This document shows positions 8,256 to 14,231 of a stretch of 14,231 bases of DNA, piece by piece; positions within the stretch are counted from its first letter, which is position 1; the number at the start of each line of letters is the position of its first letter. This stretch comes from Pseudomonadota bacterium. Lineage in GTDB: Bacteria > Pseudomonadota > Gammaproteobacteria > Acidiferrobacterales > Acidiferrobacteraceae. Location of the stretch: contig JAJYPQ010000058.1 of the NCBI GenBank assembly GCA_021795255.1, positions 1-14,231 on the forward strand, read 5' to 3'. The notes under the pieces are model-generated. The model saw only the letters and a list, made by a program, of their open reading frames with translations. It had not been told where the DNA came from and did no database searches. A program made the translations under genes and the position numbers.

Positions 8256-9272
8256 ATGAATGATACGATTCACGCATTTGCGACGTCAGGTCCCGGTCAG
8301 CGTCTCGAGCCTTTTACCTACAAGCCTAGCGCGCTACTTCCAGACGAGGTGGAGATCGCAGTGGAACATTGCGGGATCTGCCACTCGGATCTGTCGATGT
8401 TAGATAATGAGTGGGGGCGGAGCGAGTATCCCCTGGTCGCCGGCCACGAAGTGGTGGGCCGGATCGTGGCGCAAGGGGCGCAAGTAAAAAGTCTTCAGGA
8501 GGGACAGCGCGTGGGCCTTGGATGGTATGCGCGCAGCTGTATGGTCTGCGCCCAATGCCTAAGCGGGGACTTCCACCTGTGTCAGAAGGCCCAGGCGACC
8601 ATTATCGGTCGTCACGGGGGATTTGCCGAGCGGGTGCGCTGTCATTGGGCATGGGCTACACCATTACCAGAGGCGCTGAAGCCCGCCGCGAGCGGCCCCT
8701 TATTTTGCGCGGGGACCACGGTATTTAGTCCGCTCACGGAGTTCGACGTCCGGCCCACCGACCATGTCGGGGTCATAGGCATAGGCGGGCTGGGGCATCT
8801 GGCCCTCCAGTTTATGCGGGCCTGGGGCTGCGAGGTCACGGCATTCACCTCCCATGCGGGCAAGGCCGCGGAGGTGAAGACGCTCGGAGCTCATTATGTG
8901 GTGACAAGCGATGACACCGCGGCCCTTGAGCGCCTCGCTGGGACCTTCAATTTTTTGTTGGTGACTACGAACGTGGCCCTGGATTGGACACGGTTTTTGC
9001 AGGTTTTGGCGCCGCGCGGGCGCCTTCACTTCGTCGGGGCCGTATTAAAACCGCTCGATATACCGGCATTCGGATTGATTGGTGGCCAGAAGGAGGTTTC
9101 GGGGTCGCCATTGGGCCGTCCGGCAACGGTCAAAAAGATGCTCGATTTTGCCGCGCGCCATGCCATCGCGCCGCAAGTGGAATACTTCCCGATGTCGCGC
9201 GTGAACGACGCGCTCGATCACCTGCGTAGTGGCAAAGCGCGTTATAGAATCGTACTGCACGCGGATTTCTAG
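8256..9272 (+). CDS. zinc-dependent NAD(P) alcohol dehydrogenase, cinnamyl-alcohol-dehydrogenase-like
   Basis: A 338-residue medium-chain dehydrogenase/reductase interconverting aldehydes and alcohols. Catalytic zinc residues are C39 (GICHSD), H64-E65 (GHEVVG) and C151 (FCAGTTV); the structural zinc has its four cysteines C95, C98, C101 and C109. The nucleotide motif GIGGLG is at 175-180, and the second strand ends in TSHAGK rather than an acidic residue, which favours NADPH, as in the YahK/CAD group. Length and motifs are complete. AAAGGGG lies 6 nt before the ATG. It follows the DsrE-like gene with no obvious terminator, so a shared transcript is possible. Whether the true substrate is an aldehyde toxin, a lipid aldehyde or something else cannot be read from the sequence. 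Confidence 0.92.
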   Translation: MNDTIHAFATSGPGQRLEPFTYKPSALLPDEVEIAVEHCGICHSDLSMLDNEWGRSEYPLVAGHEVVGRIVAQGAQVKSLQEGQRVGLGWYARSCMVCAQCLSGDFHLCQKAQATIIGRHGGFAERVRCHWAWATPLPEALKPAASGPLFCAGTTVFSPLTEFDVRPTDHVGVIGIGGLGHLALQFMRAWGCEVTAFTSHAGKAAEVKTLGAHYVVTSDDTAALERLAGTFNFLLVTTNVALDWTRFLQVLAPRGRLHFVGAVLKPLDIPAFGLIGGQKEVSGSPLGRPATVKKMLDFAARHAIAPQVEYFPMSRVNDALDHLRSGKARYRIVLHADF

Positions 9273-9281
9273 ACAGGAGAG

Positions 9282-9697
9282 ATGAACGGCTTTTGTGGCA
9301 CTTCCTGTACGAGGACCCGCTATATGCGGATGGATCGGCGAGAAGTCGAGCTTGTCCGACGACAAGAAAGAGTAGAGGGCCGGTGGTCGAAAACCGGTTC
9401 TAATGGGTCTTGGGCTTGGTGTACTGACGTGGCCGTTTATGGTCTCCAGAAAGCCGCTGGGGGCCGGTATGTGCGCCCAGGCGCAGATCATCGAGAGGGT
9501 GGAATGTGTCAAGGCGTATGCCCATGGCGCCTGGCTGCGCGAACCGCGGTGGCTGTATGATCGACGCGACCGTGCAGAAGCGGAACCCGGCTGTTTGGCT
9601 CGATCGTTGGGCGACTCAATACCCCAAGCTCACGAATCGGGGCGAAGAACACCCCGACGAGACACTTATCTTCGCCGCACCCCGTCTCGCCCCGTGA
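9282..9697 (+). pseudogene. possible frame-broken small gene after the alcohol dehydrogenase
   Basis: An ATG at 9282 with AGGAGA just before it starts 10 bp after the dehydrogenase stop, but coding-like composition seems to move between frames. The start frame gives MNGFCGTSCTRTRYM and continues to about 9400. A second frame from about 9403 to 9560 has G/C-rich third positions and reads PFMVSRKPLGAGMC and then AYAHGAWLREPRWLYD. From about 9557 a third frame carries NPAVWLDRWATQYPKL and stops at 9697. I do not recognise any of the pieces. It may be a decayed gene with two frameshifts, two or three tiny genes, or chance open frames. The 706-bp gap 9273-9977 has no other gene candidate that I trust. 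Confidence 0.25.
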
Positions 9698-9739
9698 AAG
9701 CTGCGTTCGGTTTATCCGGGCGCTTCGTGTGAGGCGCGT

Positions 9740-9769
9740 GAGATTAGGCTTGAGGACAAGCCTTATCTC
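9740..9769. terminator. long hairpin, 13-bp stem with one mismatch
   Basis: GAGATTAGGCTTG and CAAGCCTTATCTC pair around a 4-nt AGGA loop, with a single A/A mismatch-type position in the stem. It lies between the possible decayed gene and the toxin-antitoxin promoter, so it may end upstream transcription. Only AAA follows on the plus strand and no T-run is present, so it could equally be a processing or protein-binding site. Confidence 0.45.
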
Positions 9770-9938
9770 AAAGGGGTCGGCTCTCGAAACAGCGGTGAGA
9801 TCAGCTGCGGATGACGGCTTGATGAACTGTATCTGTCCCTCATACACGAAACGAAATGGGACAGTTTGGCGGACATGACTGTCAGGGTTTGAGCCCGCAA
9901 TTATCCTCTTCAACCTCGGTCCGGTCGGCCGTATTCCT

Positions 9939-9955
9939 GTATAATGGGGATATAC
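9939..9955 (+). promoter_or_regulatory. -10 box of the toxin-antitoxin operon inside a small inverted repeat
   Basis: TATAAT at 9940-9945 precedes the antitoxin gene by about 33 bp; no good -35 is visible. The hexamer overlaps an inverted repeat, GTATA (9939-9943) and TATAC (9951-9955). A dyad over the -10 is where an autoregulating antitoxin would be expected to bind, but this is inference from position only. Confidence 0.4.
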
Positions 9956-9977
9956 CTCTCGTTTTCGTTTAAGCGCA

Positions 9978-10283
9978 GTGAGCCCGATGGTCAATGCGAC
10001 CCCGGAAGTCCTGAAATCCCTGGCCAGGAAATACGTCTGGTGGAAATCGCCTGACGAGGCGGTCACGATGCCGGAACGCGTCATTGCCCAGGTTATGGAT
10101 AGGGGGGATTACGACGACCTCCAGATGCTCGCTGCCGTGGTGGGTGATCGAGTGCTAGGAGAAATCCTGACCCAGGCGCAAGCGGGGCAATTCCGCGCCC
10201 GATCCTGGACCTATTGGCACTATCGCTTGGGTCTTGCCAAGGCGGGTCATGTGCCTCCGTTGCCCGTTCGGGCGTTTCCGTGA
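9978..10283 (+). CDS. putative antitoxin partner of an AbiEii-type nucleotidyltransferase
   Basis: A 101-residue protein that ends in an overlap with the next gene: its TGA (10281-10283) shares bases with the ATG at 10283. The segment LARKYVWWKSPDEAV, then PERVIAQVMDRGDYDDLQML, and RSWTYWHYRLGL near the C-terminus matches my recollection of small proteins regularly encoded directly before AbiEii/AbiGii toxin-family nucleotidyltransferases, and the position fits the antitoxin-first order of such pairs. It is not an AbiEi-type winged-helix protein by appearance. The start is uncertain: GTG at 9978 (used here) or ATG at 9987; neither has a good Shine-Dalgarno. Promoter-to-start distance favours a short leader. 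Confidence 0.65.
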   Translation: MSPMVNATPEVLKSLARKYVWWKSPDEAVTMPERVIAQVMDRGDYDDLQMLAAVVGDRVLGEILTQAQAGQFRARSWTYWHYRLGLAKAGHVPPLPVRAFP

Positions 10284-10771
10284 TGCCGACTTTCAAACCC
10301 TGTTTCAGTATCTTGCCGGAAGGTCAGAGGCGTCTATGGTCGCAATTGCGCAAGGCTGCGGATCTGGGATTTGTCCTGTACGGTGGGACAGCTATTGCCC
10401 TTCGTTTGGGCCATCGGACGTCCGTTGATTTTGATTTCTTTTCCGAAAAAACACTTGATCGTGACGCAATCAACGCCGCCTTCCCATTCATGGCGCGCGC
10501 GACTTCGCTTGTGGATAGGGGCGACACCTGGAGTGTCTTCGTGCCTTGCGGCAATTCAGAGCGCGACAGCGTCCACGTATCATTCCTTGGGGGCATCGGT
10601 TTTGGTCGGGTCGGTCAACCTGATGTCTCTGAAGACGGTGTACTTGATGTTGCGCTTCTTTCACGGCAATTGACGGATGAGTTGCACGCGACTTCGTCTC
10701 TTGTCGTTCCCGTATCCGGTCTCCCTGGTTATCGACCACGCTCACGGGATGCGTTGGAGGAGGTAGCCTGA
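10283..10771 (+). CDS. AbiEii/AbiGii toxin-family nucleotidyltransferase, C-terminus diverged or truncated
   Basis: The start is the ATG at 10283, coupled to the upstream stop by TGATG; the frame is open a further 23 codons but that would overlap the antitoxin gene. Type IV-style toxins of this fold use a DNA polymerase beta-like active site to transfer nucleotides. The site is visible as GGT (34-36) followed by D49-F-D51 in RTSVDFDFFSE. The N-terminal part and the block FLGGIGFGRVGQPDVSEDGV follow the family. After DVALL, near residue 125, the expected helices with the conserved lysine and the KDxxD-type segment are replaced by an unrelated tail ending SRDALEEVA, and the 162-residue product is shorter than usual. 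A recombination or frameshift near 10650 may have inactivated it. Confidence 0.75.
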   Translation: MPTFKPCFSILPEGQRRLWSQLRKAADLGFVLYGGTAIALRLGHRTSVDFDFFSEKTLDRDAINAAFPFMARATSLVDRGDTWSVFVPCGNSERDSVHVSFLGGIGFGRVGQPDVSEDGVLDVALLSRQLTDELHATSSLVVPVSGLPGYRPRSRDALEEVA

Positions 10772-11115
10772 GACATAAGCCAGGGCTGTTATTCGACATA
10801 AGGTTTCGAACAGTGATGGCACTGCGAGTAGGGGTCGTGAGCGTGCGCTCCGCGTGCGAGTTTTTCAGGTAGGCATGGAGACTGTCGCAGGCTCATTCCA
10901 GGCAAAACGCCAAAAGGGTTTCCGTTCTATAGCGCCCGTCATTGTTTGATTGCAAATGTCCTGTCTGACAAGTGATCGCGGAAACGCGCTCGCTCACCAC
11001 TTGACATGGTGACTAGATCCTGATAGGAATCCTCGAAATAAATATAATTTCGACCATCGAAAAATATGGTCAACAAAGTAGTATCGTCTGCACCGTCAAA
11101 TTAAGGAGACAATTT
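10772..11115 (+). promoter_or_regulatory. regulatory region of the Met/His-rich operon with stacked dyads
   Basis: 344 bp without a gene. Just after the toxin stop, GACATAAG occurs twice (10772-10779, 10795-10802). Nearer the operon, a sigma-70-like promoter is visible: CTGATA (11020-11025), 17 nt, TATAAT (11043-11048), start near 11055. Three perfect 6-bp inverted repeats surround it: TCACCA/TGGTGA (10994-10999, 11007-11012), with a TTGACA in its spacer; CGAAAT/ATTTCG (11034-11039, 11047-11052), enclosing the -10; and GACCAT/ATGGTC (11052-11057, 11066-11071) over the start site. They may be operators or simply AT-rich promoter sequence. AAGGAG at 11103-11108 is the ribosome site of the first gene. 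Confidence 0.45.
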
Positions 11116-11478
11116 ATGCGCTTGTGCCGTGTCGCGCGGCTCCCGCTGACCGTGCTTGTCTTCTTTGGCATTATTCCGCCTTCTGTCTCGGCTCAGATCG
11201 TTATGCAACAACCTATGCAGCACATGGCCATGGCGCGCCACACCGCGGTGATGAGTCACGAAATGACTCTGGATCACGAAGCTATGATGATAGAGCATAA
11301 GGCTGTGACGATGGACCACGAGGCTATGGTGATGGGGCACAAGGCGATGATGCAGCATGACGCGATGATGGAGCATAAAGCCATGATGATGGATCATCGC
11401 GCCATGATTATGGAGCATAAGGCCATTGTGATGGATCATGATGCGATGGCGATAGAAGATCGCGGTCCTGCTCGATAA
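11116..11478 (+). CDS. secreted Met/His-rich heptad-repeat protein (MrpX-like or SilE-like)
   Basis: The 120-residue product starts with a Sec signal peptide (basic MRLCRVAR, hydrophobic LPLTVLVFFGII, probable cut after SVSA, residue 26). The 94-residue mature part holds 12 His and 22 Met by my count and no Cys. From residue 48 the histidines recur every 6-7 residues (48, 54, 61, 68, 75, 81, 87, 94, 101, 108) in a unit like D/E-H-E/K-A-M-x-M, with DHE-type and EHK-type units alternating. This gives overlapping MxH and HxxM motifs such as MDHRAM and MEHKAM, the Ag/Cu-binding pattern of SilE. Met-rich repeat peptides also serve as oxidant sinks, as MrpX does in Azospira. Its TAA overlaps the ATG of the molybdoenzyme gene, so the two act together. 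It could bind metal, absorb oxidant, or both. Confidence 0.85.
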   Translation: MRLCRVARLPLTVLVFFGIIPPSVSAQIVMQQPMQHMAMARHTAVMSHEMTLDHEAMMIEHKAVTMDHEAMVMGHKAMMQHDAMMEHKAMMMDHRAMIMEHKAIVMDHDAMAIEDRGPAR

Positions 11479-13226
11479 TGCGCGTCTCTGATGAAAAAGT
11501 GGGGGCTGGTTCCAGGCAGGCAGAGGAGATCAACGGGCCCTTAGGTCTTTCCCTTAATGTTTCGAACGCTGCCCCAGAGCGAAAGGGGAGACAGACGCGC
11601 ACACTGATCTACCGGCATAGGTGGCCAACGCGCCTTTTGCACTGGATTAATTTTTTCACAATCACCGTGATGTTAATGAGTGGGCTACAGATCTTCAACG
11701 CGCGCCCTGACCTTTATTGGGGCAATCGTTCCCACTTCCAGCATCCACTAGTTGCTCTTGGGGCGCGTGAAAACCGCCACGGACAACTCACCGGCCTCAC
11801 GACTATTGCAGGTTATTCCTTCGATACAACGGGTTTCCTCGGGGTTTCTCGTGGACGAGATGGCCTGGTCGAGCGAGGTTTCCCGCGATGGGCGACTCTA
11901 CCTAGCACACCATGGCTTGCCATGGGCCGGCGCTGGCATTTCTTTTTTGCCTGGATATTTGTTCTGAACGGCCTTGTTTATGCCGCGTTTAGCTTGTTGA
12001 GTGGACATCTGCGGCGCGACCTAGTGCCGCGAGGGCCCGAACTGCGGCGCATCGGGGCAGCTATTTGTGATCATGCCCGCCTGCGCTTTCCGCATGGGAA
12101 GGAAGCCCGACAATACAATGTGTTGCAGAAGATCGCCTACGTGGTCGTCGTGTTTGTTTTGGGGCCGCTTGCGATCTTGACTGGCCTTACGATGTCACCG
12201 ACCATCGACGCGGGCTTTCCCGCACTACTGTGGCTTTTCGGCGGGCGCCAGACCGCGCGCACCATCCATTTTATCGTGGCGTTTTCTTTTTTGGGATTTT
12301 TTATCGCGCACATCGTCATGGTTCTGCTCTCAGGTGTATGGAACAATGTTCGTTCCATGCTCACCGGATACTACGCCATAAAGACCAATGACACGACGAC
12401 TCCTCACGAGTCCGCGGTAGCCGCATTGGCGCAAGAAGGAGGATCGGACAGTAGCCGCCGTGGCTTTATCCTGCGCGCCGCAGGGGGTGCCGGAGGGCTG
12501 CTGCTGGGTGGTAGCGGCATACTGATGCTCGGAAACCTTAACCGGCTTTCGAACAGCCGGTGGTTTCCGCGCATACTGGATCGCGAGGGGCGATTCACCG
12601 AATACGCGCAGGATGTGCTGGTCTCAAAAACCGCGCTTGCACCGGAATATACTAAGGCAGACATCGCACCTGTATTTCGCGCGAATGGCACGACGGATCC
12701 CGACACACCGGCTTACCAAGCCTTGGCCCGGGGTGGGTTTCGTGACTGGCGATTGCGGGTCGACGGCCTCGTGGAGCGCCCGCTTCGCCTTTCACTTGCC
12801 ACGCTTCGTGCTATGCCTTTTCGGACCCAGATCACGCGCCACGACTGCGTCGAAGGCTGGAGCTGTATCGGCGAGTGGACCGGCGTGCCGTTACATCATG
12901 TGCTAAGGCTGTCGGGGCTCGCACCTGGCGCCCGTTATGTCATGTTTTTCTGTGCGGACCCGATGGATGGCAACAACTTTTATTATGAGAGCCTCGATCT
13001 CGCCATGGCGATGCATCCACAGACGATTCTCGCCTATCAGCTGAACGGCCGTTCATTGCCGGTGGCAAACGGCGCCCCTGTACGGTTGCGCGTCGAACGT
13101 CAGCTTGGCTACAAAATGCCCAAGTACCTAATGCATATCCAACTAGTGAAGGATTACCGGCCATTTGCGGGTGGCCACGGCGGTTACTGGGAAGATCAAG
13201 GCTACTCCTGGTACGCAGGGATCTAA
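11478..13226 (+). CDS. cytochrome b561-like domain fused to a sulfite-oxidase-family molybdopterin oxidoreductase
   Basis: A 582-residue fusion. Residues 45-290 form a four-helix di-haem cytochrome b domain of the Ni/Fe-hydrogenase/b561 kind, helices near 52-73, 152-174, 216-240 and 262-287, with candidate haem histidines H47, H55, H154, H264 and H278. The R-rich loop 179-211 is cytoplasmic by the positive-inside rule. Residues 325-350 (SSRRGF then a Gly/Leu-rich hydrophobic run) look like an internal Tat signal that takes the chain across again. The rest is the Mo-pterin domain, with the Mo-binding C457 in HDCVEGWSC, VRLRVERQLGYKMPKY, and GGYWEDQGY near the end. MsrP (YedY) and sulfite dehydrogenases share this fold. 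The layout suggests electrons pass from quinol through haem to a periplasmic Mo site. No Shine-Dalgarno is seen: translation is coupled to the Met/His-rich gene by TAATG. Confidence 0.88.
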   Translation: MRVSDEKVGAGSRQAEEINGPLGLSLNVSNAAPERKGRQTRTLIYRHRWPTRLLHWINFFTITVMLMSGLQIFNARPDLYWGNRSHFQHPLVALGARENRHGQLTGLTTIAGYSFDTTGFLGVSRGRDGLVERGFPRWATLPSTPWLAMGRRWHFFFAWIFVLNGLVYAAFSLLSGHLRRDLVPRGPELRRIGAAICDHARLRFPHGKEARQYNVLQKIAYVVVVFVLGPLAILTGLTMSPTIDAGFPALLWLFGGRQTARTIHFIVAFSFLGFFIAHIVMVLLSGVWNNVRSMLTGYYAIKTNDTTTPHESAVAALAQEGGSDSSRRGFILRAAGGAGGLLLGGSGILMLGNLNRLSNSRWFPRILDREGRFTEYAQDVLVSKTALAPEYTKADIAPVFRANGTTDPDTPAYQALARGGFRDWRLRVDGLVERPLRLSLATLRAMPFRTQITRHDCVEGWSCIGEWTGVPLHHVLRLSGLAPGARYVMFFCADPMDGNNFYYESLDLAMAMHPQTILAYQLNGRSLPVANGAPVRLRVERQLGYKMPKYLMHIQLVKDYRPFAGGHGGYWEDQGYSWYAGI

Positions 13227-13815
13227 GTAAGGGGCCGGTTTTTTTAGGCACTTTCTTGGGTGGTGACCTTAGCCCCATTGAGCGGCCAGCCAACCTTAAG
13301 GAAAGCGGCATCAAACGTCATAAGGCCTATAGTGTCTTAGGTCGAGTGACACCATGGACGATTGGTGAACACCTCTATGAGTTCGAATGGGAGTGGGCCC
13401 CAAGCCTTGGGTAAACTCTTCAGATGCCCGCATGAATTGTCAATGGAGTTGATTAAGCGGCCGGCCCCGGACGTGCCAACCGGTTCTGTTTGGCCACCAG
13501 CCAAACAGCCTAAACGCCATGCGGAAGCGTATATACCTACTTCGACAACTTCTGCCGATCGCGACCGACTTAGCAGTTCATGACGCCGGGGCAAAACCGG
13601 CCTAGCTACGACAAGGGTCGCGACTCTCTGAAAAGGGAGCCGTAGTCGGTTACAAGCCGCTACAGGACATCGTTCCCCGGACCATACCGTCAAAAGGCCT
13701 CCGGTAGCACGCTGATGCGCGCCTTAAGGTCTGCGAGGACCCCGATTGGGACGTTAAGCGACCATTCCATGGTAAGATATATCCTTTCCCTCTTGGGGGT
13801 CGAGATCATGTCATC
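13227..13815. other. 589-bp gap with a strong hairpin
   Basis: No convincing gene; the open frames here on both strands have no ribosome site and no recognisable motif. Seven Ts at 13239-13245 lie just after the molybdoenzyme stop, but the sequence before them makes no clear stem, so termination there is only possible. CTGTTTGGC and GCCAAACAG (13486-13494, 13500-13508) form a perfect 9-bp stem with a 5-nt CACCA loop. An 8-bp palindrome GGCCGGCC lies at 13459-13466. The last 60 bp contain TAAGAT (13773-13778) as a weak -10 candidate for the CheB-domain gene. Confidence 0.4.
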
Positions 13816-14175
13816 ATGGCACGGCCGTGTCTGTGCATATCGCGGCTGCCATCTGCCGCCCGTTTTATTTTACCTGACGCTGAGTGCGCCACTGAGTCCT
13901 CTGGCTTGACGACCTTTCCTATTGTCGGTGTTGGCGCCTCGGCCGGCGGTCTCGAGGCCTTGAGACGCTTTCTTGCAGGCCTTCCGCGCGATGTCGGCAT
14001 GGCCTTTGTGCTTATCCAGCACCGCGATCACAGTCATAAGAGCGAGCTTGTCCCGCTGCTCGCAACTCGTTGTTCTTTGCCTGTGCTTGAGGCCGCAGTC
14101 GGCCTTGAGCTGCGCGCCAACCACGTCTATGTAGTGTCTGTCAGAAAACCTCGTAATCCCCCACAATCCCCATAA
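13816..14175 (+). pseudogene. CheB methylesterase-type domain, interrupted (start of a CheB/CheR-type fusion?)
   Basis: Residues 33-107 are an N-terminal CheB catalytic domain: FPIVGVGASAGGLEAL contains the nucleophile S42, and FVLIQH gives H69, spaced as Ser164 and His190 in enteric CheB. There is no receiver domain in front, as in the large CheB-CheR-PAS-kinase fusions rather than in true CheB. After NHVYVV (106-107), where the family continues with PP and the remaining half carrying the third catalytic residue (Asp), the frame reads 12 unrelated residues and stops. The DNA beyond about 14134 looks like the end of a mobile element, so the gene is probably broken by insertion. The start is uncertain: no good Shine-Dalgarno, and the first 30 residues are not family-like. 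Confidence 0.75.
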
Positions 14176-14231
14176 AATATCGGTTTTCAGTAATCTTTGA
14201 CGGAATGAAGATTTCCGGAAAACTGGGGCAT
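14135..14231. mobile_element. probable end of an insertion sequence running off the right edge
   Basis: CheB homology stops abruptly near 14134. From TGTCTGTCAGAAAACC onward the DNA becomes more AT-rich, has no coding frame and contains short inverted copies such as AAAACC (14145-14150) and GGTTTT near 14182, as the noncoding end of an IS often does. I cannot assign a family, and the other end and the transposase are outside the window, so neither terminal repeat nor target duplication can be confirmed. Confidence 0.5.

Noticed and set aside
9509..10084. 191-codon open frame on the minus strand
   Set aside because: It covers the toxin-antitoxin promoter and antitoxin start, has no ribosome site or recognisable motif, and reads like antisense of GC-rich DNA.
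10214..10282. 23-codon upstream extension of the AbiEii-type toxin
   Set aside because: It overlaps the antitoxin gene; the ATG at 10283 gives the usual TGATG coupling and a family-like N-terminus.
11101..11439. His-rich open frame on the minus strand opposite the Met/His-rich gene
   Set aside because: Antisense of repeated CAT/ATG codons gives His and Met on both strands. The plus strand has the signal peptide, the ribosome site and the coupled downstream gene.
11256..11457. The Met/His repeat as a DNA tandem repeat or CRISPR-like array
   Set aside because: The units differ at the DNA level and keep one reading frame; the periodicity is in the protein. No CRISPR array is present anywhere in the window.
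13231..13245. GGCCGG plus seven Ts as an intrinsic terminator of the molybdoenzyme operon
   Set aside because: No adequate stem ends next to the T-run; the CCTG/CAGG pairing lies inside the coding end, too far upstream.
13337..13693. 118-codon minus-strand open frame in the gap before the CheB domain
   Set aside because: No ribosome site and no recognisable motif; it spans a perfect hairpin and its composition is not convincing.

Overview
The window comes from a GC-rich bacterial chromosome, most likely a proteobacterium. Ovothiol synthase, a two-HMA copper ATPase with its chaperone, a DsrE-type sulfur-relay fold and a fused cytochrome b/molybdopterin oxidoreductase together would suit a metal- and sulfur-exposed, perhaps acidophilic, gammaproteobacterium. 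That placement is inferred from gene content; there is no rRNA or tRNA here to fix the taxonomy.

Layout. 1-2094 (minus) is ovoA, missing only its extreme C-terminus at the left edge, with an extended -10 promoter about 130 bp upstream. 2508-2750 (minus) is a small acidic protein of unknown function. 2989-4388 (plus) holds a RidA-family protein without the deaminase arginine, then a lipoprotein alpha/beta hydrolase. 4797-7550 is a copper module: the CopA-type P1B ATPase and a CopZ-type chaperone. 7751-9272 carries a single-cysteine DsrE-like protein, preceded by two abutting perfect palindromes, and a zinc/NAD(P) alcohol dehydrogenase. 9273-9977 has no confident intact gene; it holds a possible frame-broken gene, a long hairpin and a promoter. 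9978-10771 is an AbiEii-type toxin-antitoxin pair whose toxin C-terminus departs from the family. 11116-13226 is a two-gene operon with TAATG coupling: a secreted Met/His-rich heptad-repeat protein and a membrane cytochrome b fused through an internal Tat-like segment to a sulfite-oxidase-family molybdopterin domain. 13227-13815 is noncoding apart from a hairpin. At the right edge a CheB-type domain is cut off by what looks like the end of an insertion element.

How the genes may work together. The common theme is oxidant and metal stress in the envelope: ovothiol (thiol antioxidant), copper export and chaperoning, and the Met/His-rich protein with a coupled periplasmic molybdoenzyme. The last pair is the most interesting item. 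It resembles in outline the MrpX/YedY1 system of Azospira suillum, where a Met-rich periplasmic peptide is oxidised sacrificially and re-reduced by a molybdenum methionine sulfoxide reductase. Here, however, the peptide is also His-rich in a SilE-like MxH/HxxM pattern, and the reductase and its cytochrome b are one polypeptide. The gaps between genes are fairly long and the genes look like independent short transcription units.
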